This document shows positions 49,798-59,770 of a stretch of 64,000 bases of DNA, piece by piece. The position numbers were made by a program, and so were the translations under genes. A model generated the notes under the pieces. The model did no database searches. It saw only the letters and a list, made by a program, of their open reading frames with translations, and was not told the origin of the DNA. Position 1 is the stretch's first letter. Every line of letters starts with the position of its first letter. The stretch comes from Neckera pumila (lineage: Eukaryota; Streptophyta; Bryopsida; Hypnales; Neckeraceae): the NCBI GenBank assembly GCA_963969595.1, contig OZ018409.1, positions 9,376,520 to 9,440,519 on the forward strand, written 5' to 3'.

Positions 49798-50374
49798 CCC
49801 CTAAAATCCCAAGGCCATTTTTCTGTCAAAAATCACTCAAAACTGCTACTTTTGTTGCGTTCATCTAAAAGATCAGAAAAAATATTTTTTTTAGAAACTA
49901 ACCGTAGGATCTTGTACTACACTTTTTACAGATCATGTTGTAAAATTTTTGTGATGTTTGACCATACGGATTGAAAGATATTAGCATTCAAAGTGAAAGA
50001 AAAAGTTTTTTTCAAGAAGATGCTCTAATTGCCCAAAAAACAAGATTGTCCATAACTTTCTCATAAAAAATCCAAATGAAATGAATCAAATCTTTCCAAA
50101 TAGGCAAAAATATAATCTATAAGGAAAAAAAATTAAAAAAATTAAATTAAATTTTTTGCAAAATTTTTTTGCTGCCCCTTCTCCCCTGTTTTGAGCTTAT
50201 TTGGGCATAACTTTTGCTCCCGGTCACCGATTGAAATAAAAATTACATTCCCCAAAAGCTAATAAGTTTTTCTATCTTATGGGAAAGTTTCAGAAAGTTT
50301 CATTAAAAATTGAGCTCATAGGAACCTGCCCAAATTCCATTTTGTCCCCTGCAAGGACAATGGGACTTTAGGGG
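49798..50374 (+). mobile_element. 577-bp internally shortened TTAA element
   Basis: CCCCTAAAATCCCAAGGCC at the left and GGGACTTTAGGGG at the right, with TTAA outside both (49794-49797 and 50375-50378). Both ends and the block 50012-50122 align with 37996-38918 in the same orientation, but about 350 bp of the middle is missing. It is an internal deletion derivative. Confidence 0.8.
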
Positions 50375-50378
50375 TTAA

Positions 50379-53037
50379 TGAGCGAATGTCAGTGTGTGTC
50401 CCAACAGGTGTGCTGTGTATTTGTGTTTATGATTTCTGTATTCCAAGTTGATTGTTTGTGGTTTTTGAGTGGAGTCGAGTGCCCCTGCAGTATCATAAGG
50501 GTGATCCAGGAGATGGTATGAATGTATGTATGTGTCCAAGTTGGGAAGTTAATGGTGTTTGTGAGATGTAGTGGAATAGAAAATTAAATCTATGAAGTAC
50601 AAGTTGGAAAGTCAGTTGTTGTGATGGTGATTGAGTAGATATTTCCAAAATACTAATTGGAGTGAAGATAACAAATGATAAGTTTGTGTGAGGTTAAACT
50701 ATGATAAATGTTAAACGGTGATGTATTCATCAATTTGGAAATAAAAAACATGTTCAAGCTGAATTGGATGTCTTTGTTGTATATGATTTGAATGAATGAT
50801 TTAATGTGCACATGTGTGTTATGGAATTATTTGAGAATGGAGTATGATGGTGTTAGTCAAACTATGTATGAATGAATTATATATGCAATGTTGCTGCAGA
50901 TTGAGTGATTATTGATTTTTCAAATTGGGTCATAGTCTTCTATTTTGGGATTGTATTACCTATTTTAGGTATTACTCCCATTAGCATTGATTTCCTACTT
51001 GATTGTCTCTCTTGGAACAAACTTATTATACTAAATGGATAATTTCCAAATTGGTCATTATCCTTCTTCAACAAACCCCTTTGTCCTTCAAAGAGAGCTT
51101 TAAAAGTAACAACAACAAAGCTTTAAATGCTCCAAAATACACACGTTTGCAACTTTGGCTTTAAACAGCTAAAAAATCCAAACAAATGGACCAACGTGTT
51201 TTAAAAGACCAAAATAATGGTTCAAGGGGTATTTGGGAGAGAAAAATGAGCCCTTTATATACGTTTCCAAAGGAGCTCACCTTCATCCCATTTTCTAGTG
51301 GTAAACTTATCATTTAGGATTTTCATCCTAATCTTCTAAATTTTGTTGGACCAAACCTCTAACTTTTGGAGAACAATTTCAAATCACAAACGGATTGTGC
51401 TATTAACTTCAGGAGGCCATTTTTAATCCTTGAGTCTTCCTACCCCCTAATTTGACATCAAAACCTCAATAAAACTTAGCACTAACTGAACACCAAAAAG
51501 GGATAAAAATCCAGTTTTTGGAGTTTGACTTTTTTGAGAAAAGTAACTAGCCTAAGTTCTTTAGAAAGTGTAAAAGAGTAAAAAAAGATCCAACTTTGAC
51601 CTCATTCCGATTCCATATGCTCCCGGGACGCCGGTCAACTCCACTGCATTCTTCAAATTTGGCAATTGTCGGAGAATCTCGCCGGTTTGGGCTCCTCTGG
51701 CTATCGGAATGTCTTGAACTTATTAAAGCATCTTATTAGCATAAAAAAAGCTAGTATGATTTTTAGTGAGATTTTACCGCAACCTGGATAATTTCCAAGA
51801 ATTTTTCATCTTAGGTTTTGGCGGTTGACTGTCCAGAAGGGCATTTTCTGTAAGTCAAGAAATTACGAATCTTTGTATGGAACCTCTTATAGAATTCTAC
51901 AAAGGATGTGCAAGCTCATATTTTTACATTGCACAAAGGTCATAGGAGCATCATGCTCCTTTTAAATTCGGCAACTAGGGCATCTTTTGCGTAAATCGGA
52001 ATCTTGACAAACCGATTTCGCCGTTGATCTTCAAATGTGATTTCCACCCTAGAACAACATACAACATCCCTAGATTTTCTCAGATGTCTGTCTTGAGGTT
52101 TTAACTCTTGCAAGCTAACAATCGGGATTTCTGCTATTTTAACGATACAATGGGGAAAGTGAAACCTATCTTTAGGAATAAACATATGACCTCAATGATA
52201 TTCCCTCAAATCAATTTTAGCCCTAAGATGTCATATACACCATAGGTTTGACGATTTTAGCCCTATTTACTAAAAACCCTTTTATTTACGTAAAACACCT
52301 GGGTTATACCTGTTTACAAACGTGAATTGGATTTAGTTGAGTGCAACTTACTTATAAAGGACCAAACGCTATATTGGCAGGTGACATACCTATTTTGGTC
52401 TTACACTCTTTTGAAGTCTTTTTGTGACTAAAACTACACTCAAACTTGCAAGAAACAAAAAATAGAAAACAGTGAGTCCCGAGTGACAAATTGGGAGCTC
52501 ACAGCGTACTTATTTCCTATCAACTATGAATTTATTAAGATAAATTCCTACACTATAAATTGGAATCTAAATCCGCACTTGAGCACCCTTCTTCACAACC
52601 ATCACTTAATTCACGTGAACAACAAAAACCTTTGGATGTTCAGGAGTAAAGCGGAGACTAGATGGAAGGGTTGCTGAAAAAAATAAGCTGTAGGATTGTC
52701 CTATTGTTTTGGCAAAATAGGTTTATATAATATTTATAAATTTTTTACCAAGGAGATGAATTACGAATATTCCAATCTTCATTTTATGTAAGAATGATTG
52801 GCCCTAACTTTGCTTCATATATTTAAATGTTCAATGCTAATAATCTATGTTCTATTAATTCTTTTGTTTTAATCGCATTTGAATATTTCTCTAAAACGGA
52901 AACTTCATATAAATTTATCATTTCCTAATCTAATTTTTATATATAAGAAATAGCTAAAAGTCATGGTTTGATCCCCTACCTTCCACAATAATGATGATGA
53001 TATGTTTAAAAAAAATTTATCTAAATTATAATTCAAC
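50379..53037. other. AT-rich spacer, no gene recognised
   Basis: No coding region is supported. The longest frames are about 81 codons (minus strand at 51940-52185) and resemble nothing I know. The stretch 51600-52300 is slightly more GC-balanced but carries no identifiable domain. Confidence 0.45.
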
Positions 53038-53160
53038 AAGTTAAAAAGAATAATTATACTGAGGCAGTATTGAGATGGACTTGAAAGCAACTTCAACAAA
53101 TGTTGAACTTGCTTTGAAGTCCATCTCAATGCTCTCTCAGTATAAATTTTTTCTTTAAAA
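53038..53160. repeat. Near-perfect hairpin with a very short loop
   Basis: TGAGATGGACTTGAAAGCAA at about 53070 pairs with TTGCTTTGAAGTCCATCTCA at about 53107. Pairing continues outward through TTATACTGAG and CTCAGTATAA and then through A/T-rich sequence. The stem is roughly 58 bp and the loop only 3-4 bases (AAT). It could be a foldback element or, less likely given the loop, a microRNA precursor. Confidence 0.7.
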
Positions 53161-54339
53161 TCTATTTTGAAAAAATTAAAATATTTTATATTGTGCATAA
53201 TTTTTATTGTAGTCTTGTTTATATAGTTTTTGATACAATAATTACAATTTATTTTTTAAATTAACAAATATACATCATACTCTCACATGATGGGGCATCA
53301 AATGCTATGCCACATCAAATTAAATAATTTATAGTAATTTGTGAGTTTATATCTCACTTTTATACTCTATGTAAAAATTGGCTTGTTAATGCCAAGTTGC
53401 AAGTGAGATTTGGTGGTATAAGTTGTGAACCCCCACTTGACTTGGGATTCTTTGCCAAGCTAAGTCTGGTAAGCGTTTTGGAAAAAAAAAAGCTTGTTGT
53501 TGTAGTTCTGCTTTGGTATGGTGTTGTAGCCATGTAGTAAAGCTTGATTTCTTCTTCTATATTCCTACTCTTGGGTTTTCTGATGGTAGAGTGAGAGAAG
53601 CTCGATTCATATTTGAGTTGAAGGTTTCTTGAGAGAAAGAGAGACTCTTGCTTCTTGGGAGTGTACTTGTCATACACTTTTGTTTGGTTTTGATTGTAGA
53701 TTTGGTGATGTATTATGGCACTTGATCAATTGTATAGGATGATATGCATTTATAAGACAAAAAAGTATAATTTGTCATATATTAATATTTGAAAATCAAT
53801 ACAAAAAATATTTGACTATATGCAATAAGTAAATGAATCTTATTTTAAGTAATATTTAATGGAGCATATTTATAATAAATCTAATAAGATGAAATAAGAT
53901 GAGGATATAAAATTAAGGTTAAAATAAAATTATATGTAAAATTATAAAATATTTCACATTGAAGAAAAAATAATGAATACAACATCATTATTTATAAAAA
54001 TTTTGCATATATTTACATTTATATTTAGATATTTTCAAACATATAATAGATATTTTTGTACAAAATTTATTTTCTAATGCCAAAAATTCAAAAACAAAAA
54101 TTTCTGAAAACTATGATATAAGTGTAAAATATCTTGAAGAAATTAATCTATTAAAACTTAATTATGGAGGAAAAGAAACTAAGGGTTGTTCTTTCACAAA
54201 TCACAATAGTAAAGATTCTTTTTAAAAATTATATATTTTGCCATACAAGAAAAGAAGGAAATTACTTTGATAAATTTGTTAGCTCAAGACCTAAGTCCAA
54301 ATTGTAACCTAAGTCAGAATCAATATTTATTCAAAAACT

Positions 54340-55560
54340 AGTAAAATTTGTGATAACTACTTAGGAGATTTTTTAAAAGATAAAATGTTTTATAAAATAC
54401 ATGCTATACCAAATACCTTTGAAATGTATCAATATTATAAAAGGGAGATGAATATATGCATGTGCGGTGAATTTCCTATTTCTAATTTAAAATAATTTTA
54501 CAAAATACTTAAAGAAATTTACAAGCATAGTGAAAGTCAAAAAGACTTTAAGCAATTTATTCTTAAATGTAAAATAGAAGAAAATGATCTTGCAAATAAA
54601 AAAGGTTTCTATTCACATACGTTTTTCAATTTATCTACAAAATATAAACTTGGTGAAAAAACACTCAAAATATGTAAGAAAAAAAAGACTTCATTAAATA
54701 AAAAAACAAGAGAAAACAAAAAACAAATAAAGAGGAAAAAGATGAACAAATAGAATATTTTTTTTGGATTCATCCAAATGTAGTGACACTTGAGAAAGTA
54801 ATTTTTGATTGAAAGGATTATTAGTACTACTATTGAAGCTTTGCTAGTTATTAGTGGAGTATTGATTATTAAAACTCAAATTATGGATTACAATGAATTA
54901 ACAATAGAATATGTTCTTTTATTATATATACCACTTATGTTAGAGAAGCCTTTATATGCTATGCAATACGTTGAATTAATTGGATGTTTACATTTAAAAT
55001 TGTCTTTACAAAGGCAAAAGGGGCAAAGATGAAAAAAGAGGCAATTATTTATATCAATTAGCCAGACATATGGGTTACATGGTGGTCTTAATGTACGTGG
55101 AGATGTTTGTCAGTTTCATCTTACCAATTAATTACATTCTTAAGAATATGCTTGGAGGACCATAAGAGATTTTATTGCAAGTAACAATGGGAAGTACGTG
55201 TTTAAATTTGATAATTCTATTATCAATCTTTTCAATATAAATTTGTTGAATCAAAATGTATTGCTATTGAACAAGTTGATAGTTTTACAAATATTCTATG
55301 CATATTTCCAAAGATTCAAAAATCAAGCCACATGTAAATGTAGGCAATTAAGAAACTTCTATGACAACATGGTTCAACCGTAGGAATATTGAAGGAGAGA
55401 ATTTTGTTGTCCATCAATTGTGGTACATATTGTGCACATTAAATGGTATTCTTTTGAGATCAACAAGTTTAGTTCTTAGAAATTTAAAATTCAAATCTCC
55501 AAAAAAAAACTATATAAAAGCTTCAAATTTTGAATTGAATAGCATCTTTGAATAAAATAA
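54340..55560 (+). pseudogene. Decayed AT-rich coding sequence, unidentified
   Basis: Successive open stretches in changing plus-strand frames read like protein: EMYQYYKREMNICMCGEFP near 54430, a Lys-rich segment to about 54750, then ISTTIEALLVISGVLIIKTQ and onward from 54822. Stops and frame changes interrupt them. I do not recognise the family. The run ends where the inserted element at 55573 begins, so the unit may have been cut by that insertion. Confidence 0.3.
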
Positions 55561-56535
55561 ATTTATATTAGATGTCGCAGCACAAGGCAAGCAAATTCCC
55601 AGTTATACTAACAAAAACCACTTTAAAGTATAACAAAGTGACTTTAAAGATCGAACCTGCAAGATTCTGTGAAGTATCTAGCCTTATTTGGTCTCTAAGC
55701 TAAGTCAATACCAATATTTCCTCTTCCGGTCCTAACACCACAACCGGAAACACAACAACACCAAAAACTACAATCAGACCTTCTTCCCCTTCTCCGATCT
55801 GGTCAACTTTCCGATCCGGTCTGATTAACTCACATCCACTTTTACTCCCATCCGGTTTAGTTTTACCTCCGTTTCACCATCAAAGGGTTCACCCCTTGAT
55901 TTTGAGAGTGGCAAGCCCGCCGCTCCTTCCATGACTTATAGTGGCTGAAGACCCACTTCTTTATTCTCCCATTTCCTACATTAATCCGGATCCGGTTTGA
56001 TCCTTCACAGCAACCCAGAAAACTCTCCGGATCACCGGTCACACAAAGACCCCCCGTACAATCCTCTCATATTACAACGACCTTAGCGCCACGTTCCGTC
56101 TGTACGAAGCCAGACAGTTGCAAGTGAATCCATATGTTCCAATATCAACTAAAGTCCTTTCGTTTACCCACTAAGGCAGCGAGATCTCTCAGGAGATTGG
56201 ACACTCAACCGGATTTCCCACCCAGGAGTTTTAGCGCGACTAAAGAATCCCTCCCTATTTGCCTAGCCTAATAACGGCTGTCTCGCCCAAAATCCTAAAC
56301 CTTAGAGATGCTGAGGAACTGAAATCCACTCCCAACTTGTTTACAATCCGCTCACTTGCACATAAGATCAAAATGAAAACACCAAAGGGAGAAATCACAC
56401 CTGCACAAGCATGCGCCTTCCTAACTCCTCACCACACAACCCTGCTACACACGGGAGAGACACGCAACAAGAGGCCAAGAGAAGACGTACACAAAATTTG
56501 GGCGAAAAGACTCGCAGCTCCCAAGCAGGGGCTAA

Positions 56536-56544
56536 CTTATATAC
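56536..56544 (-). promoter_or_regulatory. TATA box in the trailing part of the insertion
   Basis: GTATATAAG on the minus strand, about 140 bp past the end of the long reading frame and in the same orientation as the first TATA box. A second promoter here is what a downstream long terminal repeat would carry, although the surrounding sequence does not match the upstream one. Confidence 0.35.
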
Positions 56545-56677
56545 AACTTGATTACAAGGCAAAAAGGCCCCCAGAAATCCGCGCTGGACATCCAGGTCCG
56601 ATTCTAATCGGCCAGACCGGGTCAACATCTGATCCGGTCCTAACTATCTTACAAAAATTACAATCCTAACTAACTAC

Positions 56678-58330
56678 CTACTCTCCAACTCCCTCACCCA
56701 GCGTAGGACTCTTGGGTTCCACGGGCAGTTGGTTGAAGACATCTGCCAGATTCCTACTCCGCTCCCCGGCAACAGGATCCGGAAGATTTGACCCTGGCGA
56801 TGAATCCAGATGAATGGGTTGCTCAGGCCGAGGTCTCCGGTTACTCTTTTTTGACTCGGGTGTCTGATCCTTGGACTCCCTCGGATTCAATCCTCTGGCT
56901 GCGAACGAATCCAGTAGCAATATGTCCAAGAGGTAGATCTCTCGGGAGTACATGGACCCATTTAGCTTCCGACTGCTAATGTCCATCCGGTTGGCCGCCT
57001 CTCTCGCTGCCACCAATGATACTTCCACCCGATCGGTGAAGTCGGTCAGGATCCGAACTATCCGGGAACCGGATACCTTCATCTCCTCATGCACCCCTTT
57101 GTCAAACAATTCCGCCTTGACTGCGGTGGATTCGGACTCTCCAAGAGTGTCCTTCACAGACTCAGCCACCTTCCGGGTTGCTTCCGCCATCTCCTGGACT
57201 GCAGCTTTGTCTTCTCTGAGGGCTACCATGTCAGCCTTCAGAGTGTCGACTTCCTCCTAAAGCCGACGAATCTCTGCCTCCTGCCTCCGGTGCTCATCCG
57301 TATTAGACAGATATTGGGCCACCTTACCCGGTAAATTACTATCCACCGGTGCACCCACCAGATCTCCGATACTGGCGAGGGTCCTCCTCTTGACCTCCCA
57401 GTCCGCTCGTATCCCGCATAGAATTATCGTCAGCTAATTGAACGGGTCGGTTGGGTCTTCGAGATCCGGCATCTCCACATCCGGTCCCTGTTCTGGAGTC
57501 GACCGGTTGGTAGGAGGGGTTCCTCTCTTGCGAGGAGGCGTTGTCTTCATCCGCTTCCTCGTCCGGAGGTGCTCCTCCTCGTCTTCTTCTTCTGTCTCGG
57601 GTTTGGACCCGGTTTGCTCTTCCTGTTCGTCATCCGAACCCGACTCCCCGTACTTCAAGATAGACTCCTGAAGGTTCCACGTCTTCTCCTCCATATCCGT
57701 GAGGAGTTGGTTGCGATGGTAGAGGTGGAAGAGATAGGGACTCAAAGGAGTGGTCCTACTCTTTCCGATCCTCGTCACCAGCTGGGACACCAGATCGGAA
57801 AAGATCCGGGCCTAGTTCACCTTTCGTTCCCTGCTCAAGGAATCAAAAATTGTGTTGCCGATGGTCATCATCACCCTCGTCGGCTTCTCCAGGTGGACGA
57901 TCGGAACCAGGAACTGGAGGAGATTACGGTGCCGGTCGCTCTTGCAATTTGCGACCGCATATCCGTCCTTGTTGCTTGGCTCTCCATGAAACTTGTCATG
58001 GATGAACTCGTCTTTCCATCTAGCCATGCCGGAACCTCCCATCCGGAAGTTGTAAACTTCCCTCCACCTCTCTTCTTCCCATTTGGTCGGGCGGCCCCGG
58101 AGCGTACTGTCGAGCTCGTTTGACACCTTACACTTCAGCTCTCTCACCATCCGCTCCTCCCTAAACCCCCAGGGTTTATCCATCAACACGAGACAACCCA
58201 TCACATTGAGATCCTCCATGAACTCGGACCTGGCCAAGTCCGCCATAGGAATGACCGGAACTACCTTCCGGAGCTTGACGTCGGAGGAGGAACTGGGCGC
58301 TCCCGGTCTGCTCTTACGCAGCTGAGGCAT
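56678..58330 (-). pseudogene. Retroelement ORF broken by three TAG stops
   Basis: One minus-strand frame runs about 551 codons from ATG 58330 to 56678, interrupted only by TAG at 57812-57814, 57434-57436 and near 57256. No frameshift is needed to read across them. The N-terminal third (MPQLRKSRPG, then WKDEFIHDKFHGEPSNKDGY and a KPTRVMMTIGNTIF segment) is followed by an acidic Glu-rich region (DDEQEEQTGSKPETEEEDEE) and a long coiled-coil-like part (EEVDTLKADMVALREDKAAV). The layout suggests a structural, gag-like protein rather than an enzyme. I believe similar proteins occur in plant repeats but cannot name a family. The block 56678-57229 alone is still open for 183 codons. Confidence 0.55.
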
Positions 58331-58600
58331 GGACACAAACGGCCACTGGACCCTTACCGATCGCTACTTCACTCTCTCCTAGCCGCATGTCCCGTTCCTC
58401 ACTTCCTCTCGTCCGATCTCAACCCGAAAACAATACAAAACCTGCAACCCACACACTCTCTACCTTTTCTACAAACTCTGACGTACCCGGCCGGAAGCGC
58501 ACATACATACAACAGCTCTGGCGCAGATGGAGGCGTAAAAGCGCTCAAGGTCGGCTCTAAAAGTCGAGGGAAGTAAAGGAGTGAAAATGGGGACGAGCAG

Positions 58601-58610
58601 CCTTTATATA
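58601..58610 (-). promoter_or_regulatory. TATA box upstream of the retroelement ORF
   Basis: TATATAAAGG on the minus strand, about 275 bp inside the right end of the insertion and 270 bp upstream of the ATG. That is the position expected for a promoter within a 5' long terminal repeat. Confidence 0.5.
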
Positions 58611-58889
58611 GTTCCAGGACCTCTGGCAGGTCATCATGACCTTTTCCGGTCTGGTCCATATCAATCCGGTCCAACCCTAATCCGATCTGAGGTAAGATCC
58701 AGATGTGATTCCGCTCCTGAATACTAACATTCTGACTGGATCAAATCCAGTTTTCTCCTTACGGGATTAGCATTGTCTATCTTTAGTTTCCTTCTGCCCC
58801 TCTAATAGGATCCGGATCCTAACTACCCGTTTTCGTTCCAATATTTAGATAAGCAAAGGAAAACCAAAAATTCTGGTTGTGACATTAGA

Positions 58890-59770
58890 CTAATCAATCA
58901 AAAATTGAAGGAAAAAAACTAAATTTAGTCAAGATCATTGGTCATCAATTACCTTTAAATATGATGGAGATTTTTGAAATAATTTAAATCAATAAAGGTT
59001 TTGGAACAAAAATTTTCCTTTCTTATAAATTTTCTTTCTTGAGGTGAAATTATTTATTAAGGTGAAATTATATTCTTTACAATGTTCAATGTAGTCCATC
59101 TCATCTTAATCACTATGTATCTTAAATTCTAATTTGGATGTAGCAATTTGGTTTGGAATTGATTTGGTGTGAAATTGAGTCTTTGTCTTCACTTCTTTCT
59201 CTTGTGCAAATTTGTCTTTCGTACCATTGGTTGAAGATGTAAGTCTTTTCTAAGTCTTGAGTCTTTCATTTATCTTGGAGAATTGGTCTTTGTCTTTCAT
59301 TGTCTTCAAGATAATACCTTGGTGTCTTCCGCCATTTATACCCGTATAAAAATGGTACTTTGTAAAATTAGTATGTTGTCTATATAAGTTCATTTTCTTT
59401 TAATTCTTGCATCATCTTGTGTACTAAAGTACATTCTTTTTGTTTGTCACCATCTTACCCTCTTACTCATAAATTTCTTGTTTTATTAATTTCCAAAAGT
59501 ACTCAAAAAATCATAGAACACAGCAATATTTTGGTTATTTCCAGAATTAATAGTTTCTTTATTACAATATTTTTTTAGGTTTTGATATTTCTATATAATA
59601 TATTATGATATATTGTAACTCTAAACATATTTATTGGATTAACATTGAAGTATTAACAATTATTCATTGAGGGTTAAAATAGGCCAATTTATTCTCCCTA
59701 TCTTTTACCAAAGGTGTAATACGGGGTTAACATTTATTCCCTCCTTCAATAAAAATCATGTCCACATGAT
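58890..59770. other. AT-rich stretch, nothing recognised
   Basis: Sequence between the inserted element and the decayed minus-strand reading frames. It is T-rich on the plus strand, with TCTTTGTCTT-type words repeated around 59170-59310. No gene is seen. Confidence 0.4.

Larger units (their letters stand above)
55573..58884 (-). mobile_element. 3.3-kb retroelement-like insertion with TTAGA flanks
   Basis: The block starts TGTCGCAGCAC and ends GGTTGTGACA, giving TG...CA termini with about 10 bp of imperfect inverted symmetry. It is flanked by TTAGA on both sides (55568-55572 and 58885-58889). Its GC content is clearly higher than the surroundings. It holds one long minus-strand reading frame (56678-58330), a TATA box upstream of it and another in the trailing part. 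These features fit an LTR retrotransposon, but I cannot align a second long terminal repeat and see no reverse transcriptase, integrase or primer-binding site. It is therefore non-autonomous, rearranged, or of another type. Confidence 0.55.

Noticed and set aside
57438..58123. Long plus-strand frames (up to 184 codons) across the retroelement
   Set aside because: They are antisense to the longer minus-strand frame, and their Cys/Leu/Phe-rich products look like mirror images of its acidic region.
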